The notes beneath the pieces are model-generated. The model was not told where the DNA came from, ran no database searches, and saw nothing but the letters and a program-made list of their open reading frames with translations. The translations under genes were made by a program, and so were the position numbers. From Shewanella sp. GD04112 (lineage in GTDB: Bacteria; Pseudomonadota; Gammaproteobacteria; Enterobacterales; Shewanellaceae), in assembly GCF_029835735.1 (NCBI RefSeq), contig NZ_JAOEAL010000001.1:1736001-1800000 (forward strand): 64,000 nucleotides of DNA, given 5' to 3'. Shown piece after piece: positions 9,787 through 19,900 of the stretch (the first letter of the stretch is position 1; the number at the start of each line of letters is the position of its first letter).

Positions 9787-10068
9787 ATGTTAGAGCAGTA
9801 TGAAGAAGCACTAGAACAGTGGATTGAGTCTGTAGTGAGCCATGGTGATGACGACGCCTTATTTGCCTGTGGTTATCTGCAAGGGCATGTGGCGGTGGTG
9901 TTATCGCAACTTGAAGACGAAGGCGAGAGCACGCTAGCAGCCTTGCTCGAAAAAATGACCGACTGTTTAGCCCTCGCGCGCCAAGAATTAAATGATGCCG
10001 ATTTTGCATTAGTTGAAGCGGCGTGGACACAATTGCATGGCAAGATTGTTAGTCATTTAGCGGCCTAA
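9787..10068 (+). CDS. yfcL: YfcL family protein
   Basis: A small, acidic 93-residue protein, predicted helical and cytoplasmic (MLEQYEEALEQWIESVVSHGDDDALFA...). It matches the YfcL family, which lies between aroC and mnmC/fabB in many gammaproteobacteria. No function is established. Its stop codon is four bases from the next ATG, indicating translational coupling with the methyltransferase gene. Confidence 0.85.
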   Translation: MLEQYEEALEQWIESVVSHGDDDALFACGYLQGHVAVVLSQLEDEGESTLAALLEKMTDCLALARQELNDADFALVEAAWTQLHGKIVSHLAA

Positions 10069-10071
10069 TTG

Positions 10072-10680
10072 ATGAGTATATCCACGACGACTTCGGTTGA
10101 TGCCATGGCAAAACCTGAGGCGCAGCAAGCGGTTTATATCGGTCTAGTCAATCCGAAAACCCCGACGAACGTAGGCGGCATTATGCGCGCTTCCGGCTGT
10201 TATGGTGTCGATGCCGTGTTCTACACCGGCAAACGCTATGAGTATGCTGCCCGTGGGCCGCAGCAATATAATGCCGATACGCAGAGCGCCGCCGAACGCA
10301 TTCCGTTAACTGGGGTTGCCTCCTTACTCGATGCGCTCCCCTCTGACACTAAGCTGGTGTGCGTGGATTTAGTCCTAGGGGCAACACCCTTACCTGAGTT
10401 TGTGCATCCCGAGAAAGCTTTTTATGTGTTTGGCCCAGAGGATGGCACCATTGGCCAAGAGATTATCGATAGAGCCGATGACGTGGTGTATGTGCCGACT
10501 GTAGGCTGCATGAATCTGGCGGCCTCGGTGAACGTATTGCTTTACGATAGGTTGGCGAAAGCCCATCGCGAGCAGCTATCAGCTCAAACCGAGTTTGACG
10601 GTGATGCCTTGATCCGTCAAAGTCGCGACAACAATAATCGCACCCGAGTAAAAACCACTAAGCAGGGTTCTTCGCTCTAG
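10072..10680 (+). CDS. TrmH/SpoU-family RNA methyltransferase
   Basis: A 202-residue SPOUT-class methyltransferase. Motif 1 is NPKTPTNVGGIMRASGCYG, motif 2 is FYVFGPEDGTIGQEI, and motif 3 is CMNLAASVNVLLYDRL; together these form the trefoil-knot SAM site. The RNA target is unknown. The start is taken at ATG 10072, three bases after the yfcL stop. No Shine-Dalgarno is visible, in keeping with coupling; ATG 10105 is an alternative. A terminator follows at 10710. Confidence 0.87.
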   Translation: MSISTTTSVDAMAKPEAQQAVYIGLVNPKTPTNVGGIMRASGCYGVDAVFYTGKRYEYAARGPQQYNADTQSAAERIPLTGVASLLDALPSDTKLVCVDLVLGATPLPEFVHPEKAFYVFGPEDGTIGQEIIDRADDVVYVPTVGCMNLAASVNVLLYDRLAKAHREQLSAQTEFDGDALIRQSRDNNNRTRVKTTKQGSSL

Positions 10681-10709
10681 GGTTAACGATCAAGGCTCAG
10701 TCGAAATAC

Positions 10710-10744
10710 AAAAAAGGATTAAGCACTGCTTAATCCTTTTTGTT
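10710..10744 (+). terminator. Rho-independent terminator after the TrmH-family gene
   Basis: Hairpin AAAAGGATTAAGC / GCTTAATCCTTTT followed by a T-rich stretch. Confidence 0.85.
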
Positions 10745-10859
10745 TTGGGCTGCCAATCATTGGTGCGATTAGATGCAAGCCTGATTAGCATATCAATTAT
10801 AAGCCTTTGTTTTAATTGCTGGTTTTAAATCAAGCCGCTCTTTGCTAAAGCGCTCTTTA

Positions 10860-12953
10860 CTAAAGTGCTTTACCCTTTAGTAATTTGCGTAGCCACATCC
10901 GATTGGGGTTGAGTTTATTTAAGGTTGGCCAATCCAGTGGCAGCGGCTCACCGGTTAATTGCGCCGCCAAACATTCGGCCGCTAAGGGGCCAGAGCTTAA
11001 TCCCCGTGACCCTAAGCCACCTAGGATATAAAGGCCATCGAGGATCGGAGCCGGGGTCGTTTGCCAATAATGCTTGCTTTGTTCGGCCTGCTGCTGATTG
11101 AGTTGATGCTGTTCATAGCGCGCCAATATTTCAGCCACATCGGGCGCACAACCCATCATGGGGAAATGATCCCGCGTCACCATCCGCACGCCGACACGGG
11201 CGCTATTACCGCTGATGTCGATATCGTCAACCCAGGCTTGGTTGGGGTAGCTTTCTTGCATTTTGCCTAGGTTTTCCCGTTGCTCTTGCGGGCAAAAATC
11301 GAGGTGCTCCGCCGCTTTGACATAACTGGCGCCGAGGCAATGCAAGCCTTGATGACTTGGCGTGAGGTAACCGTTCGCGCATAACACTGTCGCCAGTTGG
11401 CTCAGCTTAAATTGGGCGGGGACGTGGCTCACTTGGCCGCGAAACGGACTTATCTGTAATCGCTCACTGGCCGAAAATTGGGTGAGCTGCGCGCCATTGG
11501 CGAGCACGAGTTGGCGGAATGGTCCAAAACGCTGGCCTTGACTGTGGAGATACCAAGCCTTTGCATCACATTCAATTTCGGTGATCTCGGTATTGAAATG
11601 GCACTGCACATTGGCAAGCTGCGAGGCCTTATCCACCGCGGCTTTGGCGTATTCAAATGGGCATACCCAGCCTCCGAGGGGATAAAAAAATCCAGCCTTA
11701 TCAATCCCTATTTGAGCAATTTCGTTGGCTTCATTCGCATCCACGGCGTAGGCGATTTCCGTCGGCCAGTCCTGACTTTGGATGATTTTATCCAACCGTT
11801 GTTGGCTGCGCTCATCATGACCCGTTTGCAGTACCCCACAAAAGTCATGGGAAATCGCGGTAACATTCGGGGTGGCATCTGTCTCAATCATCGACGCATG
11901 GCTCAGCGCTTCGATACGGCGACGGCTGAACAAAAATGCCTGTTGGAAAAAACGACTCAGTTCATCATTTTCAGGCGTGAGTAGGGGATAAATCGCCCCT
12001 TGACGATTGCCGGATGCGCCTTGGCCTAACTCATTATCCTTACAAAACAAGGTGCTACTTTGACCTCGTTCGGCAAGGGAGAGCATTAGGTTCGCTGATG
12101 CCAGTCCGCCACCGACGATGGCAACGGGATGATCTTTAGTGGCGAGCGCTGCAGGTTTTGGGGTAAATGCCTGAGCAGTATCGGCTTGCTGGCGTAGCAG
12201 TTTGCGCTCATGGAGCAAAATCTCATCGGTGATAATCTGGCTTGGCAGTGTGTCATTTTCATCACCATTTAAGGCATCTTGGCTGACGTTAAGTGTGCTA
12301 AAGCCACTGCTGTGGGCAAGCTGTTGCACGGTTTCAGCCAAATTGACCCCAATCAGCTGGGCATCATCGGTACTCAAACGGGCCATTTGCCAGACTTGCT
12401 TGCCATTAAGCTGCGCCGCCAAATACGGTAAAACCAGCCATTGCTGAATGGGATGAGCAGGGCTGTGGGGCAAATTGGTGAGTGAGGTTTGCGGGTCGCC
12501 AAAATGCAAATCGACCGTGATGCGGCCGTCATCAAAAATTAATCTCTGGCACCCTATAATGCGTGCAGGTTTTGCCTTAAGTAAGGCATTGGCAATCGGT
12601 TGTAAATGAGGCGTGGAAATTAAGCTTTGCGATTGATCCCAAAGTAATTTAAGTTCGTAATCGTTAATGGGATTGGGCTCAAACACTTTGACTAACAGCC
12701 GTGTGTTGCTTTGAGTCTGCGTTTGCCAGTGTTGTAGTAGAGAGAGCAGCTCGAGTCCATCGCCTAATCCCCATTGTCCCATGACGCACAGTCCCTGACC
12801 GAGTTGGGTTGATGGCGTCGTTAAGCGAGAGAGTCGAAGGCGAGTTAAATTGTCCAGAGACTGTGCAGTAGTCAACGCGCATGGGGGATAAAGGTTGATC
12901 AATTGCGGGTAATCACGCTTAAATTGGCAAGATTTTTGGGGCTTAGCAGTCAA
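10860..12953 (-). CDS. mnmC: tRNA 5-methylaminomethyl-2-thiouridine biosynthesis protein MnmC (degenerate methyltransferase half)
   Basis: A 697-residue, two-domain protein. The C-terminal part is the FAD-dependent cmnm5s2U34 oxidase, with dinucleotide motif VAIVGGGLASANLMLSLAERG near residue 280, GQGASGNRQGAIYPLL, and the closing LGGLGSRGLSSGPLAAE. The N-terminal part keeps the outline of the SAM methyltransferase (GLGDGLELL, KVFEPNPI, DLHFGD), but the catalytic DGFAP segment of canonical MnmC is replaced by VLPYLAAQL, so methyl transfer is doubtful. The start is a TTG at 12953 with GAGAG nine bases upstream. Divergent from fabB. Confidence 0.9.
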   Translation of the reverse strand: MTAKPQKSCQFKRDYPQLINLYPPCALTTAQSLDNLTRLRLSRLTTPSTQLGQGLCVMGQWGLGDGLELLSLLQHWQTQTQSNTRLLVKVFEPNPINDYELKLLWDQSQSLISTPHLQPIANALLKAKPARIIGCQRLIFDDGRITVDLHFGDPQTSLTNLPHSPAHPIQQWLVLPYLAAQLNGKQVWQMARLSTDDAQLIGVNLAETVQQLAHSSGFSTLNVSQDALNGDENDTLPSQIITDEILLHERKLLRQQADTAQAFTPKPAALATKDHPVAIVGGGLASANLMLSLAERGQSSTLFCKDNELGQGASGNRQGAIYPLLTPENDELSRFFQQAFLFSRRRIEALSHASMIETDATPNVTAISHDFCGVLQTGHDERSQQRLDKIIQSQDWPTEIAYAVDANEANEIAQIGIDKAGFFYPLGGWVCPFEYAKAAVDKASQLANVQCHFNTEITEIECDAKAWYLHSQGQRFGPFRQLVLANGAQLTQFSASERLQISPFRGQVSHVPAQFKLSQLATVLCANGYLTPSHQGLHCLGASYVKAAEHLDFCPQEQRENLGKMQESYPNQAWVDDIDISGNSARVGVRMVTRDHFPMMGCAPDVAEILARYEQHQLNQQQAEQSKHYWQTTPAPILDGLYILGGLGSRGLSSGPLAAECLAAQLTGEPLPLDWPTLNKLNPNRMWLRKLLKGKAL

Positions 12954-13067
12954 AGAAATATACTCTCAGTCTCATATTGGGCATTATTTTACCCGCCTTT
13001 ATGGAAAGCTGACCACTTAATTGAAGCAAAACAGATACTATTGGCTCAGCAAAAAGTAGGTACTGAC

Positions 13068-14303
13068 ATGTACACAATGGATAGCAATAAAATGAAAAGA
13101 GTCGTGATCACCGGAATGGGTGTTGTTTCAAGTATCGGTAATAACAAGCAAGAAGTGACTGAGTCACTTAAAGCGGGCCGTAGTGGTATTACACATTCCG
13201 CTCAGTTTGAAGAAATGCAACTACGCAGTCATGTATGGGGCAATATCAAATTAGATCCTTCTGAGCTGATTGACCGTAAAGCGCTGCGTTTTATGGGCGA
13301 TGCTGCGGCATATGCTTACATTGCAATGCAAGAAGCCATTAAGGATGCTCAGTTAACTGAAGAGCAGTATTCAAATCCTCGCGTAGGTTTGATTGTGGGC
13401 ACAGGCGGCGCTTCGTCTTCTAACCAAGTTCAAGCTGCGGATATTCTGCGCGAAAAAGGCGTAAAACGCGTCGGTCCTTATATCGTGCCACGCATTATGT
13501 CGAGCACAGCCAGCGCGTGTTTGGCTACCCCCTTCAAAATCAAAGGCATGAACTACTCAATCAGTTCAGCCTGTGCGACCAGTGCTCACTGTATCGGTCA
13601 CGCCGTTGAACTTATCCAAATGGGTAAGCAAGATATGGTGTTTGCGGGCGGTTCAGAAGAAGTGGATTGGACCCTGACCATGGGCTTCGATGCGATGGGC
13701 GCACTGTCGACTAAATACAACGACACTCCAGAAAAAGCCTCTCGCACCTATGATGCGGACCGTGATGGTTTCGTGATCTCCGGTGGCGGCGGTATCTTAA
13801 TTGTTGAAGAGTTAGAGCACGCTCTGGCTCGTGGCGCGAAGATTTACGCTGAAGTGATTGGTTATGGCGCATCATCAGACGGTTACGACATGGTAGCTCC
13901 GTCTGGCGAAGGTGCGGTGCGTTGTATGCAAATGGCTCTGGCCGATGTGGACACGCCAATTGATTACATCAACACCCACGGTACTTCTACCCCAGTTGGT
14001 GACGTGCGTGAGTTAGAAGCCCTGCGTGAAGTCTTTAAAGACAAGTGCCCACCAGTTGCATCGACTAAGTCTATGACAGGCCATGCCTTAGGCGCGGCGG
14101 GTGTACACGAAGCCATCTACAGCTTGATCATGATGGAAAACAGCTTTATTGCTCCTAGCATCAACATCGATAACTTAGATGAAGCCGCGAAAGACATGCC
14201 AATCGTGCGTGAATACCGCGATGCAGAGCTAAACACTGTGATGAGCAACAGCTTTGGTTTTGGTGGCACTAACGCAACATTAGTGATGCGTAAATATAAG
14301 TAA
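13068..14303 (+). CDS. fabB: 3-oxoacyl-[acyl-carrier-protein] synthase I
   Basis: A 411-residue beta-ketoacyl-ACP synthase that elongates fatty acids and is needed for unsaturated fatty acids. The catalytic Cys is in SISSACATSAHC, and the two His are in INTHGTSTPVGD and TKSMTGHALGAAG, giving the KAS I Cys-His-His triad. The likely start is ATG 13068, with AGTAGG seven bases upstream. ATG 13092 (MKRVVITGMG) would give 403 residues and fits homologues equally well. The open frame further upstream to 12903 overlaps the mnmC start and is not coding. Confidence 0.96.
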   Translation: MYTMDSNKMKRVVITGMGVVSSIGNNKQEVTESLKAGRSGITHSAQFEEMQLRSHVWGNIKLDPSELIDRKALRFMGDAAAYAYIAMQEAIKDAQLTEEQYSNPRVGLIVGTGGASSSNQVQAADILREKGVKRVGPYIVPRIMSSTASACLATPFKIKGMNYSISSACATSAHCIGHAVELIQMGKQDMVFAGGSEEVDWTLTMGFDAMGALSTKYNDTPEKASRTYDADRDGFVISGGGGILIVEELEHALARGAKIYAEVIGYGASSDGYDMVAPSGEGAVRCMQMALADVDTPIDYINTHGTSTPVGDVRELEALREVFKDKCPPVASTKSMTGHALGAAGVHEAIYSLIMMENSFIAPSINIDNLDEAAKDMPIVREYRDAELNTVMSNSFGFGGTNATLVMRKYK

Positions 14304-14318
14304 GCCATTATTTTCGTT

Positions 14319-14346
14319 AAAAAAGGAAGCTTAGGCTTCCTTTTTT
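14319..14346 (+). terminator. Rho-independent terminator after fabB
   Basis: Hairpin AAGGAAGC / GCTTCCTT followed by a T run. Confidence 0.88.
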
Positions 14347-14617
14347 ATTGGCTGAAATTCAGAAATACCAATCACATTAAATATCTAATTCAGTTCAGAG
14401 CCTCTCCGGCATCTCAATCCAAGGTGAATTGATGTAGAAATGGTTATTCCCTTTTAAGTCAATGTAACGAGGGAATGGAATGCTTGTGGCTCCCGCTGAA
14501 TGAACAGATTTTAAATTCGATTGGCATAATGCGACTCAGGGATTGGGTTTATGATCAGAGTCTTGCTAGAATCCTTGGCTACTCACTCTCTAGCCCATTT
14601 TTATCAGAAAGGTCCCC
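14347..14617. other. Intergenic region upstream of pdxB
   Basis: Holds the pdxB promoter region. No additional gene or convincing structured RNA was recognised. Confidence 0.4.
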
Positions 14618-15748
14618 ATGAAGATTGTTGTCGATGAAAATATGCCCTATGTCGAACCCTTATTTGGGGCGTTAGGCGAGATAATCCCAGTCAATGGCCG
14701 CACGCTGACGCCCGAGCAGGTGCAAGATGCCGATGTGCTGCTGGTGCGCTCGGTAACCCGAGTCAATGCTGCATTGTTAGATGCCAATCCAAAACTTAAG
14801 TTTGTCGGCAGTGCCACCATAGGGACGGACCATGTGGATCTAGCTTATCTTGCAGGGCGTGGTATTCCCTTTTCGAATGCGCCCGGCTGTAATGCGACCG
14901 CAGTCGGGGAGTTTGCCTTTATTGCGATGTTAGAACTGGCGGCGCGGTTTAATTCGCCGCTAAAAGGAAAGGTTGTGGGTATTGTCGGCGCGGGCAATAC
15001 TGGTAGCGCGACGGCCAAATGCCTCGAAGCCTACGGTATTAAGGTATTACTCAATGACCCTATCAAAGCGGCCGAGGGCGATCCCCGTCATTTTGTGAGC
15101 CTTGAAACCCTATTACACCAAGCGGATATCATCAGTCTACATGTGCCCATCACTCGCACTGGCGAGCATAAGACGCTGCATTTATTCGATGAAGCGCGCC
15201 TGATGAGTCTTAAATCCAATACCTGGCTTGTGAACTGCTGCCGTGGTGACGTGATTGATAATCAAGCCTTAATTAAGGTTAAGCAGCAAAGGGATGACCT
15301 TAAATTGGTGCTCGATGTATGGGAAGGGGAGCCGAATCCCATGCCTGAGCTGGTGCCTTTTGCTGAGTTTGCGACCCCGCATATCGCCGGTTACAGCTTA
15401 GAAGGTAAGGCCCGTGGCACTTTTATGCTGTACCAAAAGTTGTGTGAGTTGTTAGCCATTCCTGCCACCAAACGCTTATCCGAGCTCTTGCCGCCATTTC
15501 ATTTTAAGGCGGTCGAACTCGAAAAAATTCCCGATGAAAAAGCCTTATTACAACTCGCAAGATTCGTCTACGACCTGCGTGATGACGATGCCGTATTCCG
15601 AAATGGCTTTGCAAGGTCGAATGGCTTCGACACTATGAGAAAAAATCACAAACATAGACGCGAATTTAGTGCATTGGCGCTGGCTTATCACGGCCAATCT
15701 GAGGTAGATTGGTTGTCCAATTTAGGTTTTTCAGGAGTCGGTCGGTAA
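14618..15748 (+). CDS. pdxB: Erythronate-4-phosphate dehydrogenase
   Basis: A 376-residue D-2-hydroxyacid dehydrogenase acting in the DXP-dependent pyridoxal phosphate pathway. The N-terminus MKIVVDENMPYVEPLFGALG is typical. The NAD-binding motif is GIVGAGNTGSATAKCLEAYG, and catalytic residues are carried by CCRGDVIDN, DVWEGEPNP and PHIAGYS. The C-terminal dimerisation domain is complete. Its last bases overlap the ribosome site of asd, which starts three bases after the stop, so the two are co-translated. Confidence 0.95.
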   Translation: MKIVVDENMPYVEPLFGALGEIIPVNGRTLTPEQVQDADVLLVRSVTRVNAALLDANPKLKFVGSATIGTDHVDLAYLAGRGIPFSNAPGCNATAVGEFAFIAMLELAARFNSPLKGKVVGIVGAGNTGSATAKCLEAYGIKVLLNDPIKAAEGDPRHFVSLETLLHQADIISLHVPITRTGEHKTLHLFDEARLMSLKSNTWLVNCCRGDVIDNQALIKVKQQRDDLKLVLDVWEGEPNPMPELVPFAEFATPHIAGYSLEGKARGTFMLYQKLCELLAIPATKRLSELLPPFHFKAVELEKIPDEKALLQLARFVYDLRDDDAVFRNGFARSNGFDTMRKNHKHRREFSALALAYHGQSEVDWLSNLGFSGVGR

Positions 15749-15750
15749 TT

Positions 15751-16767
15751 ATGTCGCAGGAATTTAATGTTGTCGTTTTAGGTGCATCGGGCGCAGTGGG
15801 TCAAACTATGATTGAGATCCTCGAAGAGCGTAACTTCCCGGTTGCGAACTTATATCCTTTAGCCAGTAGCCGTAGCGCCGGTGAAACGGTCAGCTTCCAT
15901 GGCAAACAAGTTACCATTTTGGACGTCGAAACCTTCGATTGGAGTCAAGCACAGTTAGGCTTCTTCTCTGCTGGTGGCGATGTCTCGGCCAAGTGGGCGC
16001 CTATCGCCGCTGAAGCGGGTTGTGTGGTGATCGATAACACCTCTCACTTCCGCTATGACATTGATATTCCATTGGTTGTGCCTGAGGTTAACCCCCATGC
16101 GATTGCCGATTTCCGCAATCGTAACATCATTGCTAACCCGAACTGCTCGACCATCCAAATGCTGGTGGCACTAAAACCGATTTACGATACTTACGGTATC
16201 AGCCGTATTAACGTTGCGACCTATCAGTCAGTCTCTGGTACCGGTAAAAAGGCGATTGAAGAGCTGGCAAAACAATGCACTAAGTTGCTGCAAGGTCTGC
16301 CTGCTGATGCTGAAGTTTATCCAAAGCAAATCGCGTTTAACGTATTGCCGCAAATCGATAAATTTATGGATAACGGCTACACCAAAGAAGAAATGAAAAT
16401 GGTCTGGGAAACCCAGAAGATTTTCGGTGATGACGAAATCCTCGTCAACGCAACGGCCGTGCGTGTGCCAGTCTTCTATGGTCACTCAGAAGCCGTACAT
16501 ATCGAGACGCGTCAAGTCGCCGATGCAGAAGATATTAAAGCTTTACTGCGCGATGCCGAAGGAGTGGTATTGTTCGAATCCGATGACGAATATCCAACGG
16601 CTGTAACCCATGCAGCGGGTACCGATCCTGTTTATGTGGGTCGTGTGCGTAAGGATATTTCCCATTCTCACGGTATTAACCTTTGGGTGGTGTCGGACAA
16701 TATTCGTAAAGGCGCAGCCTTAAACAGTGTGCAAATTGCCGAGATTTTAGTGAGAGACTATTACTAA
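15751..16767 (+). CDS. asd: Aspartate-semialdehyde dehydrogenase
   Basis: A 338-residue enzyme that reduces aspartyl phosphate to aspartate semialdehyde for Lys, Thr, Met and diaminopimelate synthesis. The N-terminus MSQEFNVVVLGASGAVGQTM forms the NADP fold, and the catalytic Cys (about residue 132) is in NPNCSTIQM. E. coli has the non-catalytic homologue usg at this locus, but here the active-site Cys is present, so a functional Asd is called. The start ATG at 15751 follows TCAGGAGTCGG in the end of pdxB. A second asd elsewhere in the genome cannot be excluded. Confidence 0.93.
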   Translation: MSQEFNVVVLGASGAVGQTMIEILEERNFPVANLYPLASSRSAGETVSFHGKQVTILDVETFDWSQAQLGFFSAGGDVSAKWAPIAAEAGCVVIDNTSHFRYDIDIPLVVPEVNPHAIADFRNRNIIANPNCSTIQMLVALKPIYDTYGISRINVATYQSVSGTGKKAIEELAKQCTKLLQGLPADAEVYPKQIAFNVLPQIDKFMDNGYTKEEMKMVWETQKIFGDDEILVNATAVRVPVFYGHSEAVHIETRQVADAEDIKALLRDAEGVVLFESDDEYPTAVTHAAGTDPVYVGRVRKDISHSHGINLWVVSDNIRKGAALNSVQIAEILVRDYY

Positions 16768-16795
16768 CTCTTAAGTGGCAATTGATGCCCAGTGA

Positions 16796-16824
16796 AAAAG
16801 CCTGCTGCCAGCAGGCTTTTTTTG
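16796..16824 (+). terminator. Rho-independent terminator after asd
   Basis: Hairpin AAAAGCCTGCTG / CAGCAGGCTTTT followed by T residues. Confidence 0.9.
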
Positions 16825-16946
16825 TTTTACAATTGTGAACAGTAGCAGGGCTGGGATTTCTAGTTTATAGTAATCTCAATAAATACAATTGCCTAAAGCC
16901 TGTTATCAGCGAGATAACTTAAATAGCGCTTCAAAGGGAAGGATTG

Positions 16947-19900
16947 ATGAAATTTCGCACTTCGTATCTTGTGGGCCTGATGGCCACCGTTTTAGCTGTT
17001 TCTTCCACGACCTCTTTTATTGATCCTGCGATAGCTGCTGATACTCCAAAAATAAAACCTTTAAAAATCATGGGGCCAGACGGACAGATCCGTCAGGTCA
17101 ATCATCAATATGGACCAACGACCTCTAAGGACACTTTCTGGAGCATTGCGCAAAAAGTCCGTCCCGATGCCAGTGTCAGCGTTTATCAGGTGATGGCCGC
17201 AGTATTTGATGCTAACCCCCATGCGTTTAACTCCGACAGTTATAACAGCCTCGAACGTGGCATGATTTTGCTGATCCCTTCGAAAGAAGTGATGCTCGCC
17301 ATCCCCAATAGTCTGGCCATTGCCCGCGCCGAGCGTAGCGATAAGCAGGCTCGTTCTGGCGCTAAAGCCACGCCTAAGGCAGAAACCAAACCTGCGACTA
17401 AGCCCGTTGCACCGACTCAGACAGTTGCACAGCCTAAACCTAAGGTGGAGACACCCCCTAAGGCCGAGGTCAAGCCCGAAGCGGCGAAAGTGACCAATAC
17501 CGAAGTGGCTGCTACGCCAACCGCGCCTAAGATGGTGAGTTCGGATGTCAATGCACGCCTCGAAGCGGCGGAGAGCAAGAATTTATCCCTGACCGATGAG
17601 TTAGCCAGAGCGCAAGACCAACTCGCGGTGAGAAATACCGATGTTGAGACACTCAAAGCCAAGGTTGAAGAATTAAATCAACAGATTGCGGTATTAGAAG
17701 AAACCCTACAGGCCAGTAAGAAGCAAAACCTTGCACTTAAAGCCGAGGTTGAGGCCGCACAAACGCCAGAGACCGCGACGACAGACGAGCCTGCCATGCC
17801 CGCAGAGCCCGATGATTTGTGGCGTAACCTGATGAGTAATCCGCTGCTCCTCGTTGCGGCGGCGGTGATCCCCGCATTATTGCTACTGGTGCTCGTTTTC
17901 TGGCTATTACGCCGTAAACGCAATAAAGAGCGCCGCGAGCTAGAAGCACAGCAGGCGGCGATGATGGCCGCGGGTGCGGCTGGCGTGGCGAGTGCATCCG
18001 TGCTGGCGATGGATGATGACGATCTCAGCGACATGGCCGTGCATCTAGATACTGACCATGCTGATTCGATCGACAGCTTACTCGATGTCGGCAGTGTCGA
18101 TCTGCAACCCGAGCAGGAAATGACCGATAGCCATGAACAAATGGACATGGCATCAGAAATGTTTATTGACCCAGGTGTCAGCACTGAGCCTGAACCTCAA
18201 TTTGAAGAGGATGAAGGCCAGTCTCTGGACGATCTCTGGGCAGAGGCCATGGGTGATCAAGAGGAAGCCGAAGCCTTTGCCGAAGAGAAAGCCGCATCCG
18301 GCAATATTATTGAGGAAGAAGACCTCGATGCACTGCTGGCCGGATTAGGCTCTGATGAAGAAGAGACCCCGCAGGAGGCTCAAGCTACAGCTGAAGAGCT
18401 CGACGAACTCGACGAATTAGCCAGTTTCGATTTACCTGCTGAAACTGCGCCAGATACAGAGGATGAAGATTTAGCCACCGCGATTGCCGCCGAGCTAGAT
18501 TCTGGGCTAGGCGCTGACTTAGCCACAGAGCTGGACGCTGAGCTTGAAAACGACGCTGTGCCTGCCGACGACGATATCGATGCGTTACTCGCAGGCTTTA
18601 ACCAGCCAGAGGCTAACGAACCTGCCGATGAGGATCTCGATGCCTTATTGGCCGATTATGGCAAGGCGCCAGCAGAAACTGCTGATGATCTCGGTGATGA
18701 AATTGCCGCCGAATTGGACGATGACTTAGCCGAGTTGGGTGTCGCGCAAACCGACGATATTGATGCTTTACTGGCAGATTTTGATAAACCCGCCGCACCC
18801 GAACCCGATTTAAGCGATGAAATTGCCGCCGAGCTCGATGCCGACTTAACTGACATGGGCGTAAGCGAATCCGACGATATCGATGCGCTACTCGCGGACC
18901 TAGATGCTCCTGCGCAGCCCGATCTTGAAGTCGCTGCGGCCATTGCTGCCGAGTTGGATGATGAACTCGCTCCAAACTTACCAACGAGCGATGAAGATCT
19001 CGACCAGTTATTGGCAGGCTTTAACACGCAAGAAGCGCTCGTCGAAGAGGCTGTTATCGACGACACCGTTGCCGAGGATATGGCTCAAGCAGAAGCCGCC
19101 ATTGAGCGCGATGAAATCGCCGCCGAACTCGAAGCCGCATTACCTGAAGACTTGTCGACGGCAGAGGACGACCTCGATTCACTCTTAGCCGAGTTCGATG
19201 TGCCTGAACAAGCCGAGGCGGATGCCGACGACTTTAACTTCGACTTAGAAACCACCCATGTCGAACCAGAAGAAAAAGACGAGGAAGAAGATTTACTCAA
19301 GGGCATTGGTGCCGCCCATGCCATTGATGGTACTGACGATACCTTCGAACTGAGCGAAGAGATTGCAGATAACCAAGACAGTACGGATAACAGTGCCGAT
19401 GACGCTGCCACAGAGCCTAAGTTTACGGGCTTTGATGAAGATACTGATGATATCGCACCTGTTCTTGGTGCCGCTGTCGCCGCATCTGCCGTGGCAGCCG
19501 CTGCGAGTGCGAAGGAAAAAGAGTCATCTTTCTTCAATGACTTAAAGGCCAACAAGACTAAAGATCCCCATGTTCTCGATTGGGATACCGAACTGAATTT
19601 TGCGCCTACGCCTGAAGCGAAAACGCCGGTCAAACCTGAAGCCGATTTGCCTTTAGATCCGGTACCAGTGCAGGGCACGTCGCGTAAACCGCTAGAGTTT
19701 GCGCCAGATAATCAGCCAGAGGTTGATGCCAAAAATACAGCTTCGAGCACTGAGTTTAATCTCGACGATGAGCTAGATTTAGGCCACGAGTTCGATTTAA
19801 AAGACGATACAGATGATGTCGATTTAAGCGATGACAGCGTACTTGCCGCCTTTAGCACCAATACCGAGCTCGAAGAGGAAGAAATATTAACCCCTGAGGA

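Noticed and set aside
11478..11984. 168-codon plus-strand frame inside mnmC
   Set aside because: It lies entirely antisense to the well-supported MnmC oxidase domain; no ribosome site or family match.
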